Assembly (NCBI GenBank): GCA_942492855.1 | Contig: OW818647.1 | Span: forward strand, 4,402,001 to 4,466,000 | Reading direction: 5' to 3' | From: G963677485 sp942492855 | Lineage (GTDB): Bacteria > Armatimonadota > HRBIN16 | Length of the DNA: 64,000 bases | Shown here: piece by piece, positions 52,510 to 60,901 of the stretch | How the letters are laid out: each line of letters opens with the position of its first letter | Numbering within the stretch: the first letter of the stretch is position 1 | Translations under genes and position numbers: made by a program | The notes under the pieces: generated by a model | What the model was told of the DNA's origin: nothing | The model's database searches: none | What the model saw: only the letters and a program-made list of their open reading frames with translations

Positions 52510-54153
52510 TTATTCTTCTATTGTGCCATCGAGCTCGCGGGCAACTTCCGAAACAAAATCCACCTCGTTGTCACCGCCCATCACGCATTCTATCTTGATG
52601 GAGTCCGCTCCACATACGCTGGCGATGATCTGCTGCACAAACAGCTTGCGTTTGTCAGCCTGCATCAGGTTCATGGATGAGGGGTCACTAAACTCAAGCC
52701 GCAACACACCGCTGTCAGAACAGCCCGCGGGCCGCGCTTTTTGGAGCACCTTGGCCCCTCCGATGCTTTTCTGAGAGACTGCGCGGATGACTTCCTGCCA
52801 ACGACGCAAAATCACGTCAAGCATCTGGCTTCCGTCTCCCACCGAACCGGAGCCTCCAGAAGCAGGGCTGACCGGTGATGGCGGCGGTTGTATTGATGCT
52901 GCGGCGGGTATTGGAGCTTCAACATCTTCAGCCTGAGCGGACCTCCGAGGTGCAGGCGGTTCCTGCCTCGGTGGAGGTGACACAGGCGCACTCGTCCGCA
53001 CCGGAGGCGCAGGTGGAGTGCTGTATCCCGCAGACGCCCTCGGCGCCTCCGCAGCCACGGCCGGAGCAGGCTCTACTCCCGCGGCCAGCCTGATCGTTAG
53101 TAAATCCAATAGCACACGATGGTCACGGACTATCTTCATGCGGGCTTGCTGCTGCACAGTCGCTTCCAGCATGCCAGCCAGCTTTACGGGCGTGAACTGA
53201 TTGGCCATGAACCTCAAGGCGGTCTGGTCTGCCACGCTGGCATTTTCGCCAAAAACACCGGCGGAAGCATATGTGATATCACGGATCTTGCGGCACAGCG
53301 AATCAAACACGGATTGAACCATCGCCCCGTTGACGATCATCTGGTTCACGGCCTGAACGGCTTTGGCCATGTCCTGCTTAGCAATCGCCCCGATGAGCAC
53401 ACCGATTTCCACATCGTCCACCACTCCAAGCACCCGTCGGGCGATCTCCGCGGTGATGGGGCCATCACTGAACGCAATCACTTGCTCTAAAAGGCTCAGC
53501 GAATCGCGGAAACTGCCGTCTGCCGCTTGCGCCACCAGACTGACTGCCTCAGAATCGGCTTTGATGCCCTCGGAATCCAGAACCGATTGTATGCGCTTCT
53601 GAAGATCATCCATCGTCGCCCGGCGGAAGTCAAACCTCATACACCGAGAACGGATCGTAATAGGCACCTTGTGGAACTCAGTGGTGGCCAACACGAACAC
53701 AACGTGTGCCGGCGGTTCTTCCAGGGTTTTCAGAAGTGCATCAAAAGCCTTAGGGCTGAGGTCATGGACTTCGTCCACGATATAGACCTTGTAACGGCTC
53801 TCCTGAGGCATATACTGCGCATTTTCGATGATCGTCTCACGGACATCGTCGATGCCTGTCTCAGATGCTGCGTCCATCTCCACCACGTCCACTGCATGAC
53901 CATCGCGGATGGCTACGCAGCTTCGACACTCGTCGCACGGCTCTTCCGTGATACCTCGCTCACAGTTTAGTGCCTTGGCCAGCAGGCGGGCGGTCGTAGT
54001 CTTGCCCGTACCTCGTGGACCGCAAAAAAGATAGGCATGCGTGATCTTTCCAGAGCGTAGAGCGTTCTGGATGGTTTTAGTCACATGCTCCTGCCCCATC
54101 ACATCTCCGAAGGTCTGCGAGCGATATTTTCGGTAAAGAGCTACATGCGCCAT
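52510..54153 (-). CDS. dnaX: DNA polymerase III subunit gamma/tau
   Basis: This 547-residue clamp-loader ATPase has the Walker A GPRGTGKTTTARLLA (about residues 45-59), a zinc-binding cluster in 'CERGITEEPCDECRSC', Walker B 'VYIVDEVHDLS' and a sensor region 'VFVLATTEFHKVPITIRSRC'. After domain III a proline/alanine-rich linker (about 370-440) leads to a C-terminal domain resembling the tau region. It is the first gene of the dnaX-ybaB-recR run. No convincing slippery heptamer for a gamma form was found. Confidence 0.95.
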   Translation of the reverse strand: MAHVALYRKYRSQTFGDVMGQEHVTKTIQNALRSGKITHAYLFCGPRGTGKTTTARLLAKALNCERGITEEPCDECRSCVAIRDGHAVDVVEMDAASETGIDDVRETIIENAQYMPQESRYKVYIVDEVHDLSPKAFDALLKTLEEPPAHVVFVLATTEFHKVPITIRSRCMRFDFRRATMDDLQKRIQSVLDSEGIKADSEAVSLVAQAADGSFRDSLSLLEQVIAFSDGPITAEIARRVLGVVDDVEIGVLIGAIAKQDMAKAVQAVNQMIVNGAMVQSVFDSLCRKIRDITYASAGVFGENASVADQTALRFMANQFTPVKLAGMLEATVQQQARMKIVRDHRVLLDLLTIRLAAGVEPAPAVAAEAPRASAGYSTPPAPPVRTSAPVSPPPRQEPPAPRRSAQAEDVEAPIPAAASIQPPPSPVSPASGGSGSVGDGSQMLDVILRRWQEVIRAVSQKSIGGAKVLQKARPAGCSDSGVLRLEFSDPSSMNLMQADKRKLFVQQIIASVCGADSIKIECVMGGDNEVDFVSEVARELDGTIEE

Positions 54154-54157
54154 TCGC

Positions 54158-55198
54158 TTATTTCGACCCTTTGATCCAATTAGAGATGAGGAGCGCGAGT
54201 TCGGTGCTATACTGCGATGACTGAGTGACGGCCGAAACTAGTGCCTTAGCTGTGCTTTTGCTCCCGCCAGATACCGCGGTATCTGCTAGATTCTGGGCAT
54301 CTGAAAGTGCATATAGGGTTTGACGTGAGACGGCGAACAAGGAGGGCACCTTAAGCCCTTTGGCGTAAGCCAATGGATCCAACTTAAAGAGCTGCTGCTG
54401 ATAGTTTTGGTTTTGGTGATACAGAGCCTCGCCCACCTCAGGATGCAGAGCAGGAACCTGGTTGTTGTTGATGATGGCGACCACTCCCTGAACGAACTCC
54501 TCGCGGTAACCCTCAATTTTGGCGTCAGAAAACCCCTGTTTGCGGAAAGCAGCTTCCATCTGCCGCCATAACCAAATCCAGGGTGTTGAACTCGGTGTAT
54601 CTATGCAGATGATCCCGTTGACCATTTTCGGCATCTGCCAGGCCAGACTGAGAGCCAACAAACCACCCTCAGATCGTCCGCACGCATACACCGGAAGGTC
54701 TTTAAACGGCTTTTGATCTCTTGCCCACATCAGTACCGACGTCGCATCTTGTGCAAATCTCTTCAAGTCGCTTCGTCCCAGGTCACCAGGATGTCGAAGG
54801 CTACCGCCAACACCAAACTTATCATACCGAACGACTGCAATCCCGATTTCGGCCAGTTCTTGTGCTACTCTAGCGGTGGGTTGTGAGGGTTTGCCGTCTA
54901 ACAAACCATTCTTATCTTCCGGGCCTGCTCCGGGTATGATCACCACCACCGCTGTCGGTTTACCCGACGATGGCATGTCAACCACCGCCGCCAAGTTCCA
55001 GTTTTCATTGACCAGTCTATCGTCAGTGGTTTTGACCTGTATGACGGTTTTGATCTTTGCTGGGAACTGGCTGGTCGTAGTACTGGAAGTGGGTGCATCT
55101 GAGGAAGCCGTGTCTTGTGAGTAGCTGACACCAGCCATCAATGAGATAGCTCCGACTGCCAGGCAGCTTGTGACTAAATGGAATAATCGGTAGCTCAT
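54158..55198 (-). CDS. Exported alpha/beta hydrolase
   Basis: This 346-residue protein has a signal peptide (MSYRLFHLVTSCLAVGAISLMAGVSYS). Its alpha/beta-hydrolase domain has 'VVVIIPGAGPEDKNG' (oxyanion-side glycine-rich loop), 'GIAVVRYDKFGVGGSL' and the nucleophile in 'YACGRSEGGLLALSLAWQM'. It resembles dienelactone-hydrolase or DUF3887-linked peptidase-like esterases found near transporters. The start at 55198 is preferred over an upstream ATG at 55342 because AGGAG lies seven bases before it and the leader begins there. It lies four bases after dnaX on the same strand; whether it shares a transcript with the dnaX run is unclear. Confidence 0.82.
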   Translation of the reverse strand: MSYRLFHLVTSCLAVGAISLMAGVSYSQDTASSDAPTSSTTTSQFPAKIKTVIQVKTTDDRLVNENWNLAAVVDMPSSGKPTAVVVIIPGAGPEDKNGLLDGKPSQPTARVAQELAEIGIAVVRYDKFGVGGSLRHPGDLGRSDLKRFAQDATSVLMWARDQKPFKDLPVYACGRSEGGLLALSLAWQMPKMVNGIICIDTPSSTPWIWLWRQMEAAFRKQGFSDAKIEGYREEFVQGVVAIINNNQVPALHPEVGEALYHQNQNYQQQLFKLDPLAYAKGLKVPSLFAVSRQTLYALSDAQNLADTAVSGGSKSTAKALVSAVTQSSQYSTELALLISNWIKGSK

Positions 55199-55255
55199 AT
55201 ATGGTCTCCTACAGGCTCTGATGCGAGTGTGTTTCACAGGCTGATTATAAGTGAA

Positions 55256-55372
55256 ACCCCTGAACAGGCCGGGGATTAAACGCACGCGGCAATTACGCGG
55301 ACCGCTGCTTTCTTCCGAACCTGACGGGGTTAACGCATACACCGCTGCGTTCCCCCCGGCCTATTCAGGGGT
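55256..55372. repeat. 117-base structured element with 19-base terminal inverted repeats
   Basis: The arms 55256-55274 and 55354-55372 are complementary at 18 of 19 positions (core ACCCCTGAACAGGCCGGGG). Inside them AACGCACGCGG and CCGCTGCGTT can pair with one bulge, so the whole element folds into a long hairpin. It may be a MITE-like element, a small RNA or a transcript-end structure. Confidence 0.6.
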
Positions 55373-55375
55373 CTC

Positions 55376-55428
55376 TAACAGCGAAGCGCTGTTAATCTTA
55401 AGGGATGGCCAAGTTTGGTCGGCCATCC
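55376..55428. terminator. Two adjacent hairpins before the 55462 gene
   Basis: TAACAGCG/CGCTGTTA (55376-55394, loop AAG) and GGATGGCC/GGCCATCC (55403-55428, ten-base loop) lie in the same gap, downstream of the minus-strand stop at 55462. They could end that transcript, though a T-run is missing. Confidence 0.45.
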
Positions 55429-55461
55429 ATACATTACATTGTAACCAAAACAGGCTCCAGG

Positions 55462-56814
55462 TTACAGTGGACGGGCCACTCCCTGTCCTGACAGCAACTG
55501 TTCTCTTGTGATTTCGAACCGCTTGATGACTCGACGAACCTGAGTCGTGTAGATTTTGCCTGACCTGTCTTTGACCTTTATTGTCTCTGTGATCAGGTTT
55601 TTATCGGTCATACCTTCACCACGCCATCCGATGCGGTCTTGGGTAGAGGCCGGTGTATAAAGCGGGCAGAACCTGAGCGTGACAATATACTTCTTGGCCT
55701 TAAAGTTGTACATCATGGGGTCCTGGCTCATGTCCATTTTCCGCTTGAACTTACCCTCCATAATGCCTGCCATATCCTGCATCACCATCACGTCTGGCAG
55801 ATCCAGGGTGAATGGCACCTGTTTCCATTCTTTAGCGGCCTGCTTGTCGCTATCTGGCAACAGCATGTTGTGGTAGTCATCCTGACGCATGACGATATGT
55901 ATGCGTCCGCCGCGTTTGGTGATGCGGTCATACTGCGGATCACGGTAAGTCCCCAAATCGAAGGTACCGCTAACTTGAATCTTCTTGACACCAATCACCT
56001 TAACTTCTGCAGTAAACTTCGTGTCCTGCAGCGGTTTGGTATCAGGATTAGGTTTCTCATAGCGATTATACTGCCGCGACTGTGTCAGCGAATAGTTGCG
56101 AACTGATGTATCCAGCATACTCCGCAGTGTATAATCCTTCGGATCATATATCGGCGAGGTCTCATGCTGCTTGATCACTTCACCCCAAGCGATGGCCGAC
56201 ATGTCAGTTTGACCAGATCGCTCCCACGAGTGCGGAAGCATATGCCGTCGGGCAGGCGGTATCCCAGGTAGATTTTCTTCTCGCCGGTCTGGGAAGCGGT
56301 TCGCTTCCTGGAACCATTGCACCGCATATTCGGCCATCTTAACTTTGTCAAACCACATCCAGCCTGCTTCGAAATACATATCGTAGACATCACGATTGTT
56401 ATCGACACCCTCTTCTAGAAGATGAATGGCTGTGCCAAGATACCGGCGGTCACTACGCTGCTCCGTATCGGTGAAGTTGTAGCCAATATGCCACGCACCG
56501 GTACTGTAGGCATCAAGGTTATGGGTATCAAGCCACGTCACGAGCCGAATGATGGGCAGGATCGCATCGTAGTTTCCCGAGTGGAAGAACTCATCGGCAC
56601 GCACCCAAAGGGCACCAGCCACCACCTCGCGGAACCCCAGCAGGGTACCGAAAATGTATTCTGTGGGAAGACCCGTGACTTTACCAACTAGTCCTTTTGT
56701 TTTGGGTTCGAACTGAGGTCGGTATTTATCGGCGACTTTGTTCTGGAGGACTACAGTCGTCAAGAATGCCAAACCTGTGAGAGCCCACAGTAACCCGCGT
56801 TTATTACGAGGCAT
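55462..56814 (-). CDS. Membrane-anchored partner protein of the ABC-2 exporter
   Basis: This protein of about 450 residues has a single N-terminal membrane segment (about 8-27). The middle is helical and TPR-like in rhythm ('ADEFFHSGNYDAILPIIRLVTWLDTHNLDAYSTGAWHIGYN', 'VDNNRDVYDMYFEAGWMWFDKVKMAEYAVQWFQEA'), with a beta-rich C-terminal half. I do not recognise the family. The start at 56814 is chosen because GAGG lies nine bases before it; an in-frame GTG lies at 56829. It overlaps the permease gene by a few bases at most, so it belongs to the same operon and probably acts with that exporter. Confidence 0.78.
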   Translation of the reverse strand: MPRNKRGLLWALTGLAFLTTVVLQNKVADKYRPQFEPKTKGLVGKVTGLPTEYIFGTLLGFREVVAGALWVRADEFFHSGNYDAILPIIRLVTWLDTHNLDAYSTGAWHIGYNFTDTEQRSDRRYLGTAIHLLEEGVDNNRDVYDMYFEAGWMWFDKVKMAEYAVQWFQEANRFPDRREENLPGIPPARRHMLPHSWERSGQTDMSAIAWGEVIKQHETSPIYDPKDYTLRSMLDTSVRNYSLTQSRQYNRYEKPNPDTKPLQDTKFTAEVKVIGVKKIQVSGTFDLGTYRDPQYDRITKRGGRIHIVMRQDDYHNMLLPDSDKQAAKEWKQVPFTLDLPDVMVMQDMAGIMEGKFKRKMDMSQDPMMYNFKAKKYIVTLRFCPLYTPASTQDRIGWRGEGMTDKNLITETIKVKDRSGKIYTTQVRRVIKRFEITREQLLSGQGVARPL

Positions 56815-56818
56815 GCAG

Positions 56819-57598
56819 TTACACCTCACGCCTATCGAAAATCACATGTGCGATACTTAGTAGGACAGCTATCCAGATCACCGCATAAAAGACGTTGTTG
56901 AGATAGACAATGGCTTCGTTGATGATGGCTGTTTCCGGATGGATAACTTTGCTCTGGATATTGAAATTACCAAATTGCGGAATGCAGTAATGCATCACCC
57001 AAGCAATAATCCGCGTGGCCACCGGCTTTTCGGGATCCATCATCCCACCTGTGGTGGTGGACGCTAACCCTATGATATACATAGCCAACGTAAGGAAAAA
57101 ATTCACAAAGGGGGTGGTAAACACGCTGAAAAAGATCGCCACACATGCCAGCACGCTCATCTGGAGGAAGATCATTAACAGTCCCTTCCACACATTGGCC
57201 ACTGCAGGCATGCCGCCCTTCATCATCAGTACGGCGTAAAACAGAGCACCCATGACCACTACGTTCAACAGAACGGTCAGCACACCACCAAGGAATTTTC
57301 CAAAGATGAACTGATACCGCTGTACAGGTTTGCTGAGAACAGTGTAGATGGTACGCCGCTCTATTTCGTTAGGTATCAACGAAATACCCATGAAGATACA
57401 GATCAACATAGAAGCGACCTGGATGATACCCAGCCCAAGGCTTTTAATCATCGTCATCTCTTCACGTGCCTGCAGGAACGAGAACAGCGGGGCCATGACG
57501 AGCAAGATAGCGGCACCTAATATCAAAAGAAGGATAAGCCGTCTGCTCATCGCTTCCTTCACTGTATTTGATGCGATGACCATACTAGGTCCCATCAT
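56819..57598 (-). CDS. ABC-2 type transporter permease
   Basis: This 259-residue permease has six predicted hydrophobic segments, starting at 'LILLLILGAAILLVMAPLF' (about 19-37) and ending at 'NNVFYAVIWIAVLLSIAHVIF'. The motif 'IPNEIERRTIYTVLSKPVQRYQFIFGKFLGG' (about 75-105) is the conserved coupling region of ABC-2 permeases like NosY and YhaP. The start overlaps the ATPase gene stop by four bases (ATGA). The transported substrate is not known; relatives export lipids, polysaccharides or drugs, or help place metal centres. Confidence 0.9.
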   Translation of the reverse strand: MMGPSMVIASNTVKEAMSRRLILLLILGAAILLVMAPLFSFLQAREEMTMIKSLGLGIIQVASMLICIFMGISLIPNEIERRTIYTVLSKPVQRYQFIFGKFLGGVLTVLLNVVVMGALFYAVLMMKGGMPAVANVWKGLLMIFLQMSVLACVAIFFSVFTTPFVNFFLTLAMYIIGLASTTTGGMMDPEKPVATRIIAWVMHYCIPQFGNFNIQSKVIHPETAIINEAIVYLNNVFYAVIWIAVLLSIAHVIFDRREV

Positions 57599-58521
57599 TT
57601 GGATTCTCCCTCAATGGTGTCTACAAACAACTGCTCAAGACTGCGCCGTTGTTGAGTCACGCTCTTAATCGATCCACCATGTTTGCGTATGACATCAATG
57701 GCTTTATCAACCGTAACGTCAAGAGGCACACTGGCGATCAGCAGTCCGTCATGATCAGTTTCCAGCTCTGCACCCAGTGCTTTCAACTCTGGCTCTACCG
57801 CCTTCGCCACAGAGGTCACGATCTGCATCTTACCGCTGGGCAATAACTCTTCCAGCTTACCCTGCCTCAGCAGTTTCCCTTTGTTGAGGATGGAGATGCG
57901 GTCACATGTCACTTCCACTTCTAGCAGTTGGTGTGAGCTAAGGAATACCGTCTTGCCCAGAGCTTTCAAACTCATGATGGTGTCACGAATCTCGAGCCGA
58001 GCGAGCGGATCCAAACCAGACGTTGGTTCGTCAAGGAATAATACTTGAGGATCATTGATCAGTGCCTGAGCGATGCCGATACGCTGCTGCATGCCCTTGG
58101 AGTAGCTCCTGAGCAGCTTGTCACCATCGCGGGCTAAGCCCACTTGCTCTAGCAGCTTGTCCACCAGTGATCGCAACTCTTTGCCACGAATCCCGAATAG
58201 TTTGCCGTAGAATTCCAGCACCTGGCGTCCCGTGAGATAGTCGTAAAAATACGGGCTCTCGGGAAGATAGGCAACTTGTTTACGAACCACAGACTCACCG
58301 ATAGGCTTACCTAATATAAACGCATCGCCTTTGTCTGGAAATATGAGTCCTAATAGCATCTTGATGGTAGTGGTTTTACCGGCACCATTCGGTCCGAGGA
58401 ACCCGAATATCTCTCCCGGAAATACTTCAAGATGGAGATCGTCCACCGCAGCGACTTTTACGCCGGTCGTTTTGTTGAGATATGACTTAGTTAAGCCCTC
58501 AATCCGAATGGCTGAATCCAT
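57595..58521 (-). CDS. ABC-2 exporter ATP-binding protein, CcmA/NatA type
   Basis: This 308-residue ATPase has Walker A GPNGAGKTTT (about residues 44-53), signature 'YSKGMQQRIGIAQAL', Walker B 'VLFLDEPTSGLDP' and H-loop 'VFLSSHQLLEVE', followed by the extended C-terminal region usual in CcmA/NatA proteins ('GSIKSVTQQRRSLEQLFVDTIEG'). It pairs with the ABC-2 permease directly downstream. The operon start region (58522-58771) is shared with the divergent TrkA-like genes, so promoters for both directions should lie there. Confidence 0.93.
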   Translation of the reverse strand: MDSAIRIEGLTKSYLNKTTGVKVAAVDDLHLEVFPGEIFGFLGPNGAGKTTTIKMLLGLIFPDKGDAFILGKPIGESVVRKQVAYLPESPYFYDYLTGRQVLEFYGKLFGIRGKELRSLVDKLLEQVGLARDGDKLLRSYSKGMQQRIGIAQALINDPQVLFLDEPTSGLDPLARLEIRDTIMSLKALGKTVFLSSHQLLEVEVTCDRISILNKGKLLRQGKLEELLPSGKMQIVTSVAKAVEPELKALGAELETDHDGLLIASVPLDVTVDKAIDVIRKHGGSIKSVTQQRRSLEQLFVDTIEGESK

Positions 58522-58713
58522 TCAGTCCGTCTCCTTGCAACACCTAAAATGGAACGGTTTACCGGCAACGCCGGGCCCGATGGTAGTATATCTGTTGACG
58601 ATGAACAGTGTCAACAGTAATAAATACTGGCTGATCCGGTGTCGCTGTTCCCTGGTATGTGTAGCAAGATGAAATCCGTGTCATTGTGTATGATAGTATA
58701 TGAGGTATACTTG

Positions 58714-58741
58714 TTGACACGACCTTTTGGGCATGTAACCT
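58714..58741 (+). promoter_or_regulatory. Candidate promoter for the TrkA-like gene pair
   Basis: A perfect TTGACA (58714-58719) is followed after 16 bases by TAACCT (58736-58741). The -10 is weak, but the site lies 30 bases before the ATG at 58772. Confidence 0.35.
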
Positions 58742-58771
58742 GTGCAAGTATAACTGTCAGGAGAATGCATA

Positions 58772-59236
58772 ATGAATGTAGTAATCTTAGGTTGCGGAAG
58801 AACCGGATCCGCTTTAGCCTACATGCTTTCTGCTGCTAATCACAAGGTCAGCCTGATAGAGTGGAAACCTGGCTCACTGCGTAGGCTGGATCCCAGATTT
58901 CATGGCCAAACCATCATAGGCAGCGGTTTGGATCAAGATATTCTGGAAAGAGCCGGCATTAAAGATGCCGACATGTTTGCAGCACTCACCGAAGGCGACA
59001 ACCGTAACTTAATGGCAGCACAGATAGCCAAACATAAGTACGGCGTCAAGAACATCGTCGCGAAAGTGAATGACCCGTTCCGAGCTGAGCGATATCGTAG
59101 TGAAGATATCTACACGATATGCTACGGAGTGATTGGCGCATCAATGATAAAATCTGTGCTAAATGGCGAAGATCCCGGTAATGTTCAGGAACTGAACTTA
59201 CTGACCAGTATCTTCAACAATGACGAAGATGAGTAG
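58772..59236 (+). CDS. TrkA-N (RCK) domain potassium uptake regulator
   Basis: This 154-residue protein consists of one RCK_N domain only. It has the nucleotide-binding GCGRTGSALA (about residues 7-16), 'SLIEWKPGSL' and 'DADMFAALTEGDNRNLMAAQIAK', the usual pattern of NAD(H)- or ADP-binding gating subunits of Trk/Ktr potassium transporters. No RCK_C domain follows, unlike the neighbour. AGGAG sits eight bases before the ATG. It lies 15 bases before the second regulator, and they may form a heteromeric ring. No TrkH/KtrB channel gene is visible in the window. Confidence 0.88.
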   Translation: MNVVILGCGRTGSALAYMLSAANHKVSLIEWKPGSLRRLDPRFHGQTIIGSGLDQDILERAGIKDADMFAALTEGDNRNLMAAQIAKHKYGVKNIVAKVNDPFRAERYRSEDIYTICYGVIGASMIKSVLNGEDPGNVQELNLLTSIFNNDEDE

Positions 59237-59251
59237 AGGAGTGCCTCAACA

Positions 59252-59920
59252 ATGTATGTGATAGTAGTAGGCGGCGGTAATGTTGGGTTTTACCTTGCTA
59301 AAGCACTGATGGCCGCCAGGCACGAGGTCATGACCATTGAGTGTGATTCAACGAGGTATAACTTCCTTAAAGCTGAGCTAGGTGACCAGGTCATCCAAGG
59401 CCGTGGCGACGAATTCCGCGTCCTTGAGGAAGCTGGTGCCACACGCTGTGAAGTGGTTGTGGCGTGTACGGGAGATGACGAGGACAACCTGATCATCTGT
59501 CAAATGGCCAAAAACTTCTTCGGCGTAATCCGCTCACTTGCCCGAGTAAATGACCCGAGAAACGAAGAGATATTCCAGAAACTTGGTATTGACGCCGCTG
59601 TCAGCAGTACCCGAATCATATACCAACTGATCGAGCAAGAAATATCCGTAGACGACATCATCCCCCTTGCCGCTTTAAAACGGGGTGACCTTGAGATCGT
59701 GGATATCGAGATCAGCGAACAATCACCAGTTTTAGGCAAGTCATTGTCTGACCTGAATCTTCCTGGTGAAGCCTTAATCATAAGTGTGATACGGAACGAT
59801 GTGGCGATGTTGGCGCATGGTATTACGATGCTGCAATTGGGTGATAGTGTGATCGCTTTAGTTCGACATAGCGTAGAACAGTCGATACGGGAATTCTTCG
59901 CCCCCGTATACAACGGGTAG
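59252..59920 (+). CDS. TrkA/KtrA-type RCK_N-RCK_C regulator
   Basis: This 222-residue protein has an RCK_N domain with GGGNVGFYLAKAL (about residues 7-19) and 'VVVACTGDDEDNLIICQMAK', then an RCK_C domain ('ISEQSPVLGKSLSDLNLPGEALIISVIRNDVAMLAHGITMLQLGDSVIALV'). The length matches KtrA/TrkA gating subunits, which bind nucleotides and regulate a separate potassium channel. It forms an operon with the RCK_N-only gene before it. The membrane partner is presumably encoded elsewhere. Confidence 0.9.
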   Translation: MYVIVVGGGNVGFYLAKALMAARHEVMTIECDSTRYNFLKAELGDQVIQGRGDEFRVLEEAGATRCEVVVACTGDDEDNLIICQMAKNFFGVIRSLARVNDPRNEEIFQKLGIDAAVSSTRIIYQLIEQEISVDDIIPLAALKRGDLEIVDIEISEQSPVLGKSLSDLNLPGEALIISVIRNDVAMLAHGITMLQLGDSVIALVRHSVEQSIREFFAPVYNG

Positions 59921-59990
59921 CTATTGATTTTCATCGTATGATTCTGTCATACTTGGAATGCACCAATGAGACAACCGGGGAGAGTGTGAT

Positions 59991-60491
59991 ATGGAGCTAC
60001 TGCTTATAATTCTGTGCATCACCGCAATTGCTGCGCTGGTATATCTAATTAAAACAATGATTTCGATCAGGCAACTGGCTTTAACTGCCGAGTTGCGAAT
60101 CCGGCACACAACAGAACGGCTGGAAGCAAGCCTTGACGGAGTCGATGTACTGACTGCGAACGCCACTTCTCTCGTGATGGAGCTCAACGAGAAGCTTCCG
60201 GAAGTGTTGCAGCGCACGGATGAAATGCTGGACCGCACGCAAAATGAGCTAATTCCTGCATTACGCCATGCTAATGAAGCCACCGAAGCCCTGAGTGAAA
60301 TGACGCACACCATTAGCGTCAGAGTGTCGTCGCTAGACAAGGTCTTTTCTTGGCTTCAGGTGGCAAACCTATTCAAAACCACTGGAAATCCAAAGACCAA
60401 ACTGGGTATACTTGGTTCAGTGGTTCAAACCGCGGTTCAAATTGGATTACCCTGGCTAAAGGCGAAACAAAAAAACGCCAATTCCGAGTAA
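59991..60491 (+). CDS. Small membrane-anchored protein, DUF948/YtxG-like
   Basis: This 166-residue protein has a single N-terminal membrane helix (MELLLIILCITAIAALVYLIK) and a coiled helical region ('SLDGVDVLTANATSLVMELNEKLPEVLQRTDEMLDRTQ'). This pattern fits DUF948-type proteins such as Bacillus YtxG, a general-stress neighbour of YtxH. The following gene is YtxH-like, which supports the assignment. The function of this pair is unknown. GGGGAGAG lies ahead of the ATG. Confidence 0.78.
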   Translation: MELLLIILCITAIAALVYLIKTMISIRQLALTAELRIRHTTERLEASLDGVDVLTANATSLVMELNEKLPEVLQRTDEMLDRTQNELIPALRHANEATEALSEMTHTISVRVSSLDKVFSWLQVANLFKTTGNPKTKLGILGSVVQTAVQIGLPWLKAKQKNANSE

Positions 60492-60533
60492 TATAAACAC
60501 GGACCCTTCTACACTAACCGGAGGTTAATGATC

Positions 60534-60842
60534 ATGAGTACCCACGAAGACGATCGCAGCGTATTGGTGAATATCCTGACCGGCATCGGAATCGGAGCCG
60601 TGGTTGGAGCAGTGGCAGGAATCCTCCTGGCCCCTAAATCTGGAACTGAAACACGAGAATCCATCTCGAAATCTTTAGATTCACTCAAAGAGTCTGTGGG
60701 CGAATACGTAGCCAAAGCCGGTGAAGTTATTCCACAGAAGATTAATGAAGTCGTCAAAGGTGTGAAAAAAGCCGGAGACGAGTTGAAAGACGAAGCACAG
60801 GAAGTAGTCGAAGCTGTCAACGAGCAGTTGGCCGAAGCTTAG
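60534..60842 (+). CDS. YtxH-like stress-associated protein
   Basis: This 102-residue protein has a glycine-rich hydrophobic N-terminal stretch followed by the YtxH family turn ('LTGIGIGAVVGAVAGILLAPKSGTETR') and a lysine/glutamate-rich helical tail that resembles LEA-type repeats. The start at 60534 is preferred because GGAGG lies nine bases before it; an ATG at 60528 is only three bases after that motif. It pairs with the YtxG-like gene upstream and ends before a perfect 13-base hairpin. Confidence 0.84.
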   Translation: MSTHEDDRSVLVNILTGIGIGAVVGAVAGILLAPKSGTETRESISKSLDSLKESVGEYVAKAGEVIPQKINEVVKGVKKAGDELKDEAQEVVEAVNEQLAEA

Positions 60843-60849
60843 GGTTATC

Positions 60850-60890
60850 ATGAGAAATGGGGTTCAGCACTGCTGGGCCCCATTTCTCAT
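60850..60890 (+). terminator. Perfect hairpin after the YtxH-like gene
   Basis: ATGAGAAATGGGG (60850-60862) pairs perfectly with CCCCATTTCTCAT (60878-60890) around a 15-base loop, starting eight bases after the stop. Little T-richness follows. It separates the stress genes from the permease gene at 60902. Confidence 0.7.
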
Positions 60891-60901
60891 GTACAGTCAA
60901 T

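Noticed and set aside
52740..52765. A-run in dnaX as a programmed frameshift site
   Set aside because: The minus strand reads CCAAAAAGC, only five A residues in a poor frame context and no clear stimulatory stem, so gamma production by slippage is not supported.
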